Source of the DNA: Enterobacter ludwigii
GTDB lineage: Bacteria > Pseudomonadota > Gammaproteobacteria > Enterobacterales > Enterobacteriaceae
Length of the DNA: 64,000 nt
Reading direction: 5' to 3'
Assembly: GCF_001750725.1 (NCBI RefSeq)
Contig: NZ_CP017279.1
Coordinates: forward strand, 868,001-932,000
The notes beneath the pieces were generated by a model, which did no database searches, was not told the DNA's origin, and worked only from the letters and a program-made list of their open reading frames with translations. Both the position numbers and the translations under genes were made by a program. Positions 1-8,293 of this stretch are shown here, piece after piece. Positions within the stretch are counted from its first letter, which is position 1. Every line of letters starts with the position of its first letter.

Positions 1-793
1 TGAGCGTCTTCTGCTGGGATAATCTCACCGTCAGCTCACCCGGTTGCCAGGCCTCTACCGTTGCCGGCAGGAAATTCATCTTCGGCGAGCCGATAAACCC
101 GGCCACGAACTTGTTCGCCGGTTTGTAGTAGAGTTCCATCGGCGCGCCCATCTGCTCAACCTTTCCGTAGTTCATCACCACAATTTTATCAGCCAGGGTC
201 ATCGCTTCTATCTGGTCGTGGGTGACATACACCATGGTGGTTTTCAGTTCCTGGTGCAGACGGGCAAGATGCAGACGCATCTCCACGCGCAGCTCGGCAT
301 CCAGGTTGGAGAGCGGTTCGTCGAACATAAAGACCCGCGGATTACGCACGATGGCGCGGCCAATAGCCACACGCTGGCGCTGGCCGCCGGAAAGCTGCTT
401 AGGTTTGCGATCCAGAAGGTGGGAAAGCTGCAGCGTTTTGGCCACCATCTCGACCTGATGGCGGATCTGATCTTTCGGCACCTTATTGACCTTCAGGCCG
501 TAGCCCATGTTTTCGGCCACCGTCATATGTGGGTAGAGCGCATAGGACTGAAACACCATCGCCACGCCGCGGTGGGAGGGGGCAACGTCGTTCATCACCT
601 CGTCACCAATCAACACTTCCCCTTCGCTAATGTCCTCTAGTCCAGCAATCATGCGCAGCATTGTCGATTTACCGCAGCCGGAAGGACCGACAAAGACGGC
701 AAACTCACCGTCTTCAATCTCAAGATTCACGTTGTGCAAGGTTACGGTGTCGCCAAAGCGTTTGGTGACATTCCTCAATTGTATGTTCGACAT
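1..793 (-). CDS. ganK: Galactan/maltose-type ABC transporter ATP-binding protein (C-terminal part cut by window edge)
   Basis: ATPase of a sugar ABC importer of the MalK/UgpC type; it would power uptake of galacto-oligosaccharides through the GanF/GanG channel encoded just across the intergenic region. The reverse strand reads [17 protein letters not shown], a Walker A motif GPSGCGKST near residue 38, the ABC signature LSGGQRQR near residue 134, and a Walker [12 protein letters not shown]. The frame runs off position 1, so about 264 residues of the usual ~370 are present. The start at 793 is preceded by GGGGA at good spacing. It is divergent from the binding protein and permeases. The role as galactan importer is inferred from the GH53 and GH42 genes in the same cluster; the ATPase alone looks like a general MalK-type subunit. 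Confidence 0.88.
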   Translation of the reverse strand, partial: MSNIQLRNVTKRFGDTVTLHNVNLEIEDGEFAVFVGPSGCGKSTMLRMIAGLEDISEGEVLIGDEVMNDVAPSHRGVAMVFQSYALYPHMTVAENMGYGLKVNKVPKDQIRHQVEMVAKTLQLSHLLDRKPKQLSGGQRQRVAIGRAIVRNPRVFMFDEPLSNLDAELRVEMRLHLARLHQELKTTMVYVTHDQIEAMTLADKIVVMNYGKVEQMGAPMELYYKPANKFVAGFIGSPKMNFLPATVEAWQPGELTVRLSQQKTL

Positions 794-822
794 CTGTATT
801 CCCCGAGTAAACCGCCGCGTAT

Positions 823-837
823 GTATTACGTATAACA
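823..837. promoter_or_regulatory. Operator-like site 1 of the galactan locus
   Basis: GTATTACGTATAACA, an imperfect palindrome centred on CG as expected for a LacI-family operator. It is closely related to the site at 1010-1024 (reverse complement GTACAACGTATAACA) and to two sites beside the porin and repressor genes. It lies just upstream of ganK. Assignment to GanR is inference. Confidence 0.5.
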
Positions 838-925
838 ATTATTTGCTACATGGCTGGACGGTGCAATTTGTCTGCTCTGACTATAACTTCCAGTATTCAC
901 GCACCCTATACCGATATTCCATTAA

Positions 926-941
926 TGTTATGACGATCACA
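926..941. promoter_or_regulatory. CRP-binding-site-like sequence
   Basis: TGTTA-N6-TCACA, nine of ten conserved positions of the CRP consensus TGTGA-N6-TCACA. It sits in the ganK/ganE divergent region, as expected for a catabolite-controlled sugar locus. The 321-nt region 794-1114 holds no gene. Confidence 0.55.
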
Positions 942-1009
942 CAACTTACAGTTTTTTGTAGAGTTATCATGATGTGAAGGGTAGCGTATACCAAACCAAA
1001 GGCATTTGA

Positions 1010-1024
1010 TGTTATACGTTGTAC
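1010..1024. promoter_or_regulatory. Operator-like site 2 of the galactan locus
   Basis: TGTTATACGTTGTAC; on the reverse strand it shares ACGTATAACA exactly with the site at 823-837. It lies about 90 nt before the ganE start. A further inverted pair, ATAACAA (1073-1079) and TTGTTAT (1088-1094), lies closer to the start. Confidence 0.45.
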
Positions 1025-1114
1025 GCCAGTGTTAGTCGGTTTTCTGGCGAAGGTGTATGGCGGTGAAATGCAATAACAACCATAAAATTGTTATACCTTC
1101 ACATGAGGTTGATA

Positions 1115-2329
1115 ATGAAAAAGAACATACTCGCTGCTCTGATCCTCTCTACGCTCGCGGTGCAGGCTCACGCCACCACGCAGCTTAACGTCTGGGAAGA
1201 CATCAAAAAGTCGTCCGGCATTAAAGACGCGGTCGCCGATTTCGAAAAGCAGTACGACGTTAAGGTTAACCTGCAGGAGATGCCTTACGCGCAGCAGCTG
1301 GAAAAACTGCGCCTCGACGGCCCGGCAGGAATTGGCCCGGACGTGCTGGTCATTCCCAATGATCAACTCGGCGGCGCGGTTGTGCAAGGGCTGCTGACCC
1401 CCCTGAATCTGGAGGCGAAGCAGACCGAACAGTACACGCCGGCGTCGATAAATGCCTTCAAAATGGATAACACCCTTTACGGTGTGCCGAAAGCGGTTGA
1501 GACGCTGGTGCTGATTTACAACAAAGACCTGATCGCGAAGCCGCTCAATTCACTTCAGGACTGGTATGACTTTTCTAAACAGCAGCGCGCCAAAAACCAG
1601 TACGGCCTGCTCGCCAAGTTCGACCAGATTTACTACAGCTGGGGGGCTATCTCCCCGATGGGCGGGTACATCTTCGGTAAAAACGATAAAGGCGGTTATA
1701 ACGCCAGCGACGTGGGCCTGAACAAGCCGGGCGCGGTAGACGCGGTCACCTACCTGAAAAAATTCTATGCCGATGACGTATTCCCGGCGGGGATCATTGG
1801 CGATAACGGTCTGAATGCGATCGATTCTCTGTTTACCGAGAAAAAAGCGGCAGCCGTCATCAACGGTCCGTGGGCGTTCCAGCCGTATGAAGCGGCGGGC
1901 ATTAACTACGGCGTTGCGCCGCTGCCGACGCTGCCGGACGGTAAGCCAATGAGTTCATTCCTGGGCGTGAAGGGCTATGTCGTCTCTACCTGGAGCAAAG
2001 ACAAAGCCATGGCGCAGAAATTTATCGAATTTATCAACCAGCCGCAGTACGTCAAAACGCGCTATATCGCGACGCGTGAAATTCCGCCGCTGACCGCGAT
2101 GATTGACGATCCGCTCATTAAGAACGACGAGAAAGCCAGCGCGGTTGCCGTGCAGGCCGCACGGGCGACAGCGATGCCGGGCATTCCGGAAATGGGTGAA
2201 GTCTGGGCTCCGGCGAACGCGGCCCTCGAGCTGAGCCTGACCGGTAAACAGGATCCGAAAGCCGCGCTCGACAGCGCAGAAAAACAGGTTCAGATGCAAA
2301 TCGAAGCCATGCAGGCCAGCAACCAGTAG
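1115..2329 (+). CDS. ganE: Periplasmic galacto-oligosaccharide-binding protein of the ABC importer
   Basis: MalE-type extracellular solute-binding protein (404 aa) that would capture oligosaccharides released by the galactanase and deliver them to GanF/GanG. The start MKKNILAALILSTLAVQAHA is a clear Sec signal peptide with probable cleavage after AHA, followed by TTQLNVWEDIKKSSGI, the usual N-terminal strand of this family. An upstream in-frame start exists at 1088, but AGGTT before 1115 and the signal peptide decide for 1115. First gene of a + strand operon with the permeases, galactanase and GH42 enzyme. A hairpin directly after it (2346-2372) probably raises its expression over the permeases. 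The substrate is inferred from context; sequence alone says maltose/maltodextrin-like binding protein. Confidence 0.9.
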   Translation: MKKNILAALILSTLAVQAHATTQLNVWEDIKKSSGIKDAVADFEKQYDVKVNLQEMPYAQQLEKLRLDGPAGIGPDVLVIPNDQLGGAVVQGLLTPLNLEAKQTEQYTPASINAFKMDNTLYGVPKAVETLVLIYNKDLIAKPLNSLQDWYDFSKQQRAKNQYGLLAKFDQIYYSWGAISPMGGYIFGKNDKGGYNASDVGLNKPGAVDAVTYLKKFYADDVFPAGIIGDNGLNAIDSLFTEKKAAAVINGPWAFQPYEAAGINYGVAPLPTLPDGKPMSSFLGVKGYVVSTWSKDKAMAQKFIEFINQPQYVKTRYIATREIPPLTAMIDDPLIKNDEKASAVAVQAARATAMPGIPEMGEVWAPANAALELSLTGKQDPKAALDSAEKQVQMQIEAMQASNQ

Positions 2330-2345
2330 TTTTCTGACGTCGAAG

Positions 2346-2372
2346 AACGGGAGGGCGTCTCTCCCGTTTTTT
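2346..2372 (+). terminator. Intra-operon hairpin with T-run after the binding-protein gene
   Basis: AACGGGAG, 7-nt loop, CTCCCGTT, then TTTT. It lies between ganE and ganF and is likely a partial terminator or 3' stabiliser that makes binding protein more abundant than permease, a common arrangement in ABC importer operons. Confidence 0.7.
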
Positions 2373-2386
2373 GAAAGGAGTTGTTT

Positions 2387-3691
2387 GTGAGTATCATCCC
2401 GGAACATTTTGCCAAACCGCGCGTGGCCGGGCGTCACGCCTGGACCAGCCTGCTGCTGGCGGTCATTCCCGGCTTCGGTCAGTTTTACCACCGTCAGTGG
2501 CTGAAAGGGGTCATCTTCCTGGTGCTGCTTGCCAGTTTTATCGGCGTATTTGCTGATTTTCTGCGCGAAGGGCTGTGGGGACTGGTGACGCTGGGTGAGG
2601 AGGTGCCACGCGACAACTCCATCTTCCTGCTGGCGGAGGGGATCATCAGCGTGTTAATCGCTGCGTTCGGCGTGATGGTGTATTACCTGTCGATGCGTGA
2701 TGCGTGGGTCAATGGCCTGAAACGTGACGAAGGGTTGCAGCTTAACAGCGTGCGTAAACAGTATCAGATGCTATTGAGCGACGGCTTCCCGTATCTGATG
2801 ATCACCCCGGGCTTTATCCTGCTGGTGTTTGTGGTGGTGTTTCCCATTTTGTTCGGGTTTGCCATCGCCTTTACCAATTACAACCTCTACCACACGCCGC
2901 CGGCTAAGCTGGTTGACTGGGTCGGGTTTAAGAACTTCATCAATATCTTTACGCTCTCTATCTGGCGTTCCACCTTCTTCGACGTGCTGCAGTGGACGGT
3001 GGTCTGGACGCTGCTCGCCACTACGCTGCAGTGTACGGTGGGCGTACTGCTGGCGATTCTGGTGAACCAGAAAGATTTACGCTTTAAGCCGCTGATCCGC
3101 ACCATCTTTATTTTGCCGTGGGCGGTGCCGGGCTTTGTCACCATCCTGGTTTTCGCCGGGATGTTTAATGACTCGTTCGGGGTGATTAACAACGCCATTC
3201 TGGCCTTCTTTGGGATTGCGCCTAAAGCCTGGATGACCGATCCGTTCTGGACCAAAACGGCGCTGATCATGATGCAAACCTGGCTTGGTTTCCCGTTTGT
3301 TTTCGCCATGACCACCGGCGTGCTGCAGGCCATTCCTGATGACCTGTATGAAGCGGCCACCATGGACGGCGCCAGCAGCTGGACCCGGTTGCGGACCATT
3401 ACGCTGCCGCTGGTGCTCTACGCCATAGCGCCGATCCTGATTACGCAATACACCTTTAACTTCAATAATTTCAACATCATCTATCTGTTCAATAACGGCG
3501 GGCCGGCGGTAGTGGGGTCGAATGCGGGCGGCACCGACATTCTGGTGTCGTGGATCTACAAACTGACGATGTCATCTTCGCAATATGCCATTGCGGCGAC
3601 CATCACCATCCTGCTGTCTGTTTTTGTCGTCGGCCTGGCGTTATGGCAGTTCCGCGCCACCAAATCTTTCAAAAATGACGACATGGCGTAA
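2387..3691 (+). CDS. ganF: ABC transporter permease, MalF type
   Basis: Integral membrane permease (434 aa) of the galacto-oligosaccharide importer. Hydrophobic segments begin near residues 25 and 75, followed by the permease core from about residue 140. The EAA loop that docks the ATPase reads YEAATMDGASSWTRLRTI. The start is taken as GTG at 2387 because AGGAG at 2376-2380 is ideally spaced; an in-frame TTG at 2381 is less well placed. Shorter than E. coli MalF (514 aa), mainly through a smaller periplasmic loop. Followed 11 nt later by the second permease. Function by family and context. Confidence 0.9.
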   Translation: MSIIPEHFAKPRVAGRHAWTSLLLAVIPGFGQFYHRQWLKGVIFLVLLASFIGVFADFLREGLWGLVTLGEEVPRDNSIFLLAEGIISVLIAAFGVMVYYLSMRDAWVNGLKRDEGLQLNSVRKQYQMLLSDGFPYLMITPGFILLVFVVVFPILFGFAIAFTNYNLYHTPPAKLVDWVGFKNFINIFTLSIWRSTFFDVLQWTVVWTLLATTLQCTVGVLLAILVNQKDLRFKPLIRTIFILPWAVPGFVTILVFAGMFNDSFGVINNAILAFFGIAPKAWMTDPFWTKTALIMMQTWLGFPFVFAMTTGVLQAIPDDLYEAATMDGASSWTRLRTITLPLVLYAIAPILITQYTFNFNNFNIIYLFNNGGPAVVGSNAGGTDILVSWIYKLTMSSSQYAIAATITILLSVFVVGLALWQFRATKSFKNDDMA

Positions 3692-3702
3692 GGGACGTAA
3701 CA

Positions 3703-4554
3703 ATGGCTAAATCACAAAGTATTAAACGTGAGAAATGGGTCCGCCTTTCACTCTCCTGGCTGGTTATTGTGCTGGTGTCGGTCATCATCATTTACCCGTT
3801 GGTGTGGACGGTGGGCGCCTCACTCAACGCGGGCAACAGCCTGTTAAGCTCCTCTGTTATTCCGCAGAACCTGTCGTTCCAGCATTACGCCGACCTGTTT
3901 AATGGTCAGGTGAACTACATGACGTGGTACTGGAACTCGATGAAAATCAGCTTCCTGACCATGGTGTTGACCTTAATCAGCGTTAGCTTTACCGCCTATG
4001 CCTTCTCGCGTTTTCGCTTTAAGGGGCGGCAGAACGGACTGATGCTCTTCCTGCTGCTGCAGATGATCCCGCAGTTCTCGGCGCTGATTGCCATCTTCGT
4101 GCTCTCGCAGCTGTTGGGCTTAATCAACAGCCATCTGGCGCTGGTGCTGATTTACGTTGGCGGCATGATCCCAATGAATACCTATCTGATGAAGGGCTAC
4201 CTGGACGCCATTCCTAAGGATCTGGACGAGTCCGCGCGCATGGACGGAGCCAGTAACTTCCGCATCTTCATCGAGATCATCATGCCGCTTTCCAAACCCA
4301 TTGTGGCGGTGGTGGCGCTGTTCTCCTTCACCGGGCCGCTGGGGGATTTCATTCTCTCCAGCACCATATTGCGCACCCCGGACAAATACACCTTACCCAT
4401 CGGGCTTTATAACCTGGTGGCGCAAAAAATGGGTGCCAGTTACACCACCTACGCGGCAGGCGCGGTGCTGATTGCGGTGCCGGTCGCGATCCTTTATCTG
4501 GCCTTACAAAAATACTTCGTTTCCGGTCTGACCTCCGGGAGTACTAAAGGATAA
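3703..4554 (+). CDS. ganG: ABC transporter permease, MalG type
   Basis: Second permease (283 aa) of the importer, partner of GanF. It has six predicted hydrophobic segments, the first at about residues 15-35, and the EAA loop DESARMDGASNFRIFIE that contacts the ATP-binding subunit. Length fits the MalG/GanG group (280-296 aa). The stop codon is separated by only 2 nt from the galactanase start, so the two are translationally linked. Confidence 0.9.
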   Translation: MAKSQSIKREKWVRLSLSWLVIVLVSVIIIYPLVWTVGASLNAGNSLLSSSVIPQNLSFQHYADLFNGQVNYMTWYWNSMKISFLTMVLTLISVSFTAYAFSRFRFKGRQNGLMLFLLLQMIPQFSALIAIFVLSQLLGLINSHLALVLIYVGGMIPMNTYLMKGYLDAIPKDLDESARMDGASNFRIFIEIIMPLSKPIVAVVALFSFTGPLGDFILSSTILRTPDKYTLPIGLYNLVAQKMGASYTTYAAGAVLIAVPVAILYLALQKYFVSGLTSGSTKG

Positions 4555-4556
4555 CC

Positions 4557-5759
4557 ATGAAAAGACTCAAACCCGCTTTGCTTGCTGTTTGTCTTTCTTG
4601 CGGTCTTGCCGCGAGTGCGTTCGCCGCGGACGGGGTAAAAACGCGTCCTTTTAACGCCATGCCGGCAGACTTTATTAAGGGGGCGGACATCTCGACGCTG
4701 CTCGAGGCGGAACAGCATGGCGCAACATTTTATAACCAGAATGGCCAGCAGCAGGACGCGATTGCCATTCTGAAAGCCAACGGCGTGAACTATGTGCGCC
4801 TGCGTTTGTGGGTGGATCCGCAGGATGCCAACGGAAATACCTACGGGGGCGGCAGTAACAATCTGGAAAACACGCTGGCGCTGGCGAAGCGCGTAAAGGC
4901 CCAGGGCATAAAACTCCTGCTCGATTTCCACTACAGCGATTTCTGGACCGACCCGGGCAAACAGTTCAAACCTAAAGCCTGGGAGAAGATGGATTACCCG
5001 CAGCTTAAAACGGCAATCCATGACTATACGCGCGACACCATTGCCCGCTTTAAAAAAGAGGGCGTGCTGCCGGACATGGTCCAGATTGGTAATGAAATCA
5101 ATGGCGGGCTGCTCTGGCCGGAAGGCAAAAGCTGGGGGCAGGGTGGCGGCGAGTTTGACCGCGTAGCCGGGTTACTCAACGCCGCAATCAGCGGGATGAA
5201 GGAGAACCTGACCGACGGCGAGCAGGTGAAAATTATGCTGCACCTGGCCGAAGGCACTAAAAATGACACCTTCCGCTGGTGGTTTGATGAGATCACGAAG
5301 CGCGATGTGCCGTTCGATATTATCGGCCTGTCGATGTACACCTACTGGAATGGCCCGATCGGCGCGCTCAAAGCCAATATGGATGACATCAGCAAACGCT
5401 ATAACAAAGACGTGATTGTGGTGGAAGCGGCCTATGGCTATACGCTGGAGAACTGCGATAACGCAGAAAACAGTTTCCAGGCTAAAGAAGAGAAGGACGG
5501 TGGCTACCCCGGCACCGTGCAGGGTCAGTACGATTATATCCACGATTTAATGCAGGCCGTGATTGACGTTCCCGATCGTCGCGGTAAGGGCCTATTCTAC
5601 TGGGAGCCGACCTGGATTGCCGTACCGGGCACCACATGGGCCACCAAAACCGGCATGAAATATATCCATGATGACTGGAAAGAGGGAAATGCCCGCGAAA
5701 ACCAGGCGTTATTTGATTGTCATGGCAAAGTGCTGCCGTCGATAACGGTATTTAAATAG
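4557..5759 (+). CDS. ganA: Arabinogalactan endo-beta-1,4-galactanase, GH53, periplasmic
   Basis: Endo-acting glycoside hydrolase (400 aa) that cuts beta-1,4-galactan, a side chain of pectin, into short oligosaccharides. Signal peptide MKRLKPALLAVCLSCG..AFA with likely cleavage before ADG; the mature enzyme should be periplasmic. GH53 hallmarks: the acid/base Glu in IGNE (E180) and the nucleophile Glu in VIVVEAAYGY (E290), plus the early motif VRLRLWVDP. It precedes the GH42 gene in the same operon. Symbols conflict between species: this enzyme is GanA in Dickeya/Erwinia but GanB in Bacillus; the Dickeya usage is followed because the cluster layout matches that locus. Confidence 0.93.
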   Translation: MKRLKPALLAVCLSCGLAASAFAADGVKTRPFNAMPADFIKGADISTLLEAEQHGATFYNQNGQQQDAIAILKANGVNYVRLRLWVDPQDANGNTYGGGSNNLENTLALAKRVKAQGIKLLLDFHYSDFWTDPGKQFKPKAWEKMDYPQLKTAIHDYTRDTIARFKKEGVLPDMVQIGNEINGGLLWPEGKSWGQGGGEFDRVAGLLNAAISGMKENLTDGEQVKIMLHLAEGTKNDTFRWWFDEITKRDVPFDIIGLSMYTYWNGPIGALKANMDDISKRYNKDVIVVEAAYGYTLENCDNAENSFQAKEEKDGGYPGTVQGQYDYIHDLMQAVIDVPDRRGKGLFYWEPTWIAVPGTTWATKTGMKYIHDDWKEGNARENQALFDCHGKVLPSITVFK

Positions 5760-5789
5760 TATTCTGTTTCACTTCAGGACGTTTTTAAT

Positions 5790-7847
5790 ATGAATAAATT
5801 TGCGCCTTTAAGTTCGAAGGTCGCTGCGTTATTGCATGGCGCCGACTATAACCCGGAGCAATGGGAGAATTACCCCGGTATTATTGAAAAAGATATTGCC
5901 ATGATGCAGCAGGCGAAATGTAATGTCATGTCGGTGGGCATATTTAGCTGGGCGAAGCTCGAACCGCGTGAAGGGGAATATGATTTTGTCTGGCTGGATA
6001 ACGTCATTGATAAATTATATTCAGCGGGGATCCATATTTTCCTCGCCACGCCGAGCGGTGCGCGCCCGGCATGGATGTCGCAAAAATACCCGCAGGTGCT
6101 GCGCGTAGGGCGTAACCGCGTGCCTGCGCTGCACGGTGGACGTCATAACCACTGTATGTCTTCCCCGGTGTACCGTGAGAAGACATTCAAAATGAATAGC
6201 TTACTGGCTGAGCGTTATTCACAGCACCCGGCGGTGCTGGGCTGGCATATCTCCAATGAGTACGGCGGTGAGTGCCACTGCGATCTGTGCCAGGAGCGCT
6301 TTCGTGACTGGCTGAAAGCGCGCTACAAAACCCTGGATGCGCTGAACCACGCATGGTGGAGCACCTTCTGGAGCCACACCTATAGCGACTGGTCGCAGAT
6401 TGAGTCCCCTGCGCCGCAGGGAGAGGTGTCCATTCACGGTCTGAACCTCGACTGGCGCCGCTTTAATACGGCGCAGGTAACAGATTTCTGTCGCCATGAG
6501 GTTGCGCCGCTAAAAGCCGTCAACGCAGCGTTGCCGGTGACGACCAACTTCATGGAGTACTTCTACGATTACGACTACTGGCAGCTTGCGAAAGCGATCG
6601 ACTTTATCTCCTGGGACAGCTACCCGATGTGGCACAAGGAGAAAGACGAAACCCAGCTCGCCTGCTACACCGCCATGTACCACGACATGATGCGCAGCCT
6701 GAAAGGCGGAAAACCTTTTGTGCTGATGGAGTCCACGCCGAGCACCACCAACTGGCAGCCGACCAGCAAGCTGAAAAAGCCGGGGATGCATATTCTCTCG
6801 TCAATGCAGGCGGTGGCACACGGGGCCGATGCCGTACAGTACTTCCAGTGGCGTAAAAGCCGCGGTTCGGTGGAGAAATTCCACGGGGCGGTTATCGACC
6901 ACGTGGGACATCTTGATACGCGTGTCGGGCGCGAAGTGACGCGTCTGGGCGAAATGCTTGAGCGCCTGCCGGGGGTGGTCGGGTGTCGCACACAGGCACG
7001 GGTGGCGATTATCTTCGACCAGCAAAATCGCTGGGCGCTGGACGATGCCGAAGGGCCGCGCAACATGGGGATGGAGTACGAAAAAACCGTTAACGAACAC
7101 TACCGTCCGTTCTGGGAAAAAGGCATCGCGGTGGATGTGATTGATGCCGATGGCGATCTCAGCCAGTACGCGCTGGTGATTGCGCCGATGCTTTATATGG
7201 TGCGGGAAGGCTTCGCCGAACGCGCAGAAGCGTTTGTCGCCGGGGGCGGCCATCTGGTGACCACCTACTGGAGCGGCATCGTGGATGAAAGCGATCTTTG
7301 TCATCTCGGCGGGTTCCCGGGGCCGCTGCGTAAACTGCTCGGCATCTGGGCAGAAGAGATCGACTGTCTCGGTGAGGGAGAACGTAATCTGGTACAGGGG
7401 CTGGCGGGTAATGCGGCTGGCCTGCAGGGCCCGTATCAGGTTCGTCATCTGTGCGAACTGATCCATGTCGAAAACGCTCAGCCGCTGGCGACCTACCGGG
7501 ATGATTTCTACGCCGGTCGGCCTGCCGTGACGGTGAACCGTTTCGGTAAGGGGAAAGCGTGGCATGTGGCGTCGCGCAACGATCTGCCGTTCCAGCGTGA
7601 TTTCTTCGCCGGGATTATTGACGAACTGGCGCTGCCGCGGGCCATGGAATGCGATTTCCCACCGGGTGTGGTGGCAACGGCCCGCACGGACGGCGAAACC
7701 ACGTGGGTGTTTGTGCAGAACTACACCGCCCAGCAGCAGCTCATTACGCTGCCGCAGGGGTATACCGACTGCATGACCGATGCCGCCGCCGCGGGTGATA
7801 CCGCTCTGCTGCCGTGGGATTGTCGGGTACTCAGACGTAGAGCGTAG
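5790..7847 (+). CDS. ganB: Beta-galactosidase / exo-galactanase, GH42, cytoplasmic
   Basis: GH42 enzyme (685 aa) with no signal peptide; it would release galactose from imported galacto-oligosaccharides. N-terminal TIM barrel opens with GADYNPEQW. The acid/base is Glu157 in HISNEYGG and the nucleophile Glu314 in VLMESTPS. Cys122, 162, 164 and 167 (CHCDLC) match the zinc-binding cysteine cluster of the family. A trimerisation-type domain follows from about residue 390 and a short beta domain ends the protein. Named GanB in Dickeya and GanA in Bacillus. Unrelated to GH2 LacZ. Last long gene of the operon; a strong terminator follows at 7896-7922. Confidence 0.93.
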   Translation: MNKFAPLSSKVAALLHGADYNPEQWENYPGIIEKDIAMMQQAKCNVMSVGIFSWAKLEPREGEYDFVWLDNVIDKLYSAGIHIFLATPSGARPAWMSQKYPQVLRVGRNRVPALHGGRHNHCMSSPVYREKTFKMNSLLAERYSQHPAVLGWHISNEYGGECHCDLCQERFRDWLKARYKTLDALNHAWWSTFWSHTYSDWSQIESPAPQGEVSIHGLNLDWRRFNTAQVTDFCRHEVAPLKAVNAALPVTTNFMEYFYDYDYWQLAKAIDFISWDSYPMWHKEKDETQLACYTAMYHDMMRSLKGGKPFVLMESTPSTTNWQPTSKLKKPGMHILSSMQAVAHGADAVQYFQWRKSRGSVEKFHGAVIDHVGHLDTRVGREVTRLGEMLERLPGVVGCRTQARVAIIFDQQNRWALDDAEGPRNMGMEYEKTVNEHYRPFWEKGIAVDVIDADGDLSQYALVIAPMLYMVREGFAERAEAFVAGGGHLVTTYWSGIVDESDLCHLGGFPGPLRKLLGIWAEEIDCLGEGERNLVQGLAGNAAGLQGPYQVRHLCELIHVENAQPLATYRDDFYAGRPAVTVNRFGKGKAWHVASRNDLPFQRDFFAGIIDELALPRAMECDFPPGVVATARTDGETTWVFVQNYTAQQQLITLPQGYTDCMTDAAAAGDTALLPWDCRVLRRRA

Positions 7848-7895
7848 TCGCTGAGGGCGTCGCGTCGTACAACCCTGGCTAATCAATCTGAAGGC

Positions 7896-7922
7896 GCCTG
7901 CTCTATGAGCAGGCATTTTTTT
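7896..7922 (+). terminator. Rho-independent terminator after the GH42 gene
   Basis: GCCTGCTC-tat-GAGCAGGC followed by ATTTTTTTAT. It lies between the GH42 gene and the small EIIB-like gene, so the latter depends on read-through or its own promoter. Confidence 0.85.
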
Positions 7923-7946
7923 ATCTGCATAACAGAGAGGCGTATT

Positions 7947-8189
7947 ATGGACAGTGAAATAACTCAGCGTTTAATTCCTGCATTCGGCGGCGACGATAAT
8001 ATCGAACATGTTGAAGCCTGTATTACCCGTCTGCGCGTCACGGTAAAAGATTTAAATAAGGTGGATACGCAGGCGTTACAACAGGCGGGGGCGCTGGGCG
8101 TGATTATTATCGGCCAGCAGGTGCATGCGATATTTGGCCGCCAGTCTGATACCTTGCGGCAATTATTAGATGCGCATTTTAATCACTAA
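7947..8189 (+). CDS. Stand-alone PTS EIIB(Glc)-like domain protein
   Basis: An 80-residue protein made only of a PTS EIIB domain of the glucose class. The motif CITRLRV with Cys25 matches the phosphorylated cysteine loop (C-x-TRLR) of EIIB(Glc), and IIIGQQVHAIFG fits the C-terminal half of that fold. No EIIC or EIIA gene is nearby. The ATG at 7947 has AGAGAGG upstream; an in-frame ATG at 7905 overlaps the terminator hairpin and is unlikely. It lies between the GH42 gene and the convergent porin. A catalytic cysteine without a membrane partner suggests regulation (phosphate relay or cross-talk between the PTS and the ABC importer) rather than transport. This role is inference; the function is unknown. 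Confidence 0.8.
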   Translation: MDSEITQRLIPAFGGDDNIEHVEACITRLRVTVKDLNKVDTQALQQAGALGVIIIGQQVHAIFGRQSDTLRQLLDAHFNH

Positions 8190-8190
8190 T

Positions 8191-8225
8191 AATAAAAAAG
8201 GGATAGCCAAAATAATGGCTATCCC
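8191..8225 (-). terminator. Terminator of the porin gene
   Basis: GGGATAGCC-8 nt-GGCTATCCC; on the minus strand it is followed by TTTTTTATT. It serves the minus-strand porin transcript and may also stop the EIIB-like transcript. Confidence 0.8.
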
Positions 8226-8293
8226 AAACCAGGATAATAGACTGCCAGTTGTTGGATATACAATAACGATTAACGCATATCAGGAAATAAACA

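Noticed and set aside
44..640. 198-residue + strand ORF at the window start
   Set aside because: Antisense to the ABC ATPase, whose Walker and signature motifs are on the minus strand.
2346..2372. Operon end after the binding-protein gene
   Set aside because: The permease ribosome site starts within 5 nt of the T-run and the cluster continues on the same strand, so the hairpin is taken as partial attenuation, not the operon end.
5790..7847. lacZ-type beta-galactosidase
   Set aside because: Motifs (ISNEYGG, Cys cluster CHCDLC, VLMESTPS) are those of GH42, not GH2.
6801..7916. 371-residue minus-strand ORF
   Set aside because: Antisense to the GH42 gene, whose motifs and codon pattern are clear; typical shadow ORF of GC-rich coding sequence.
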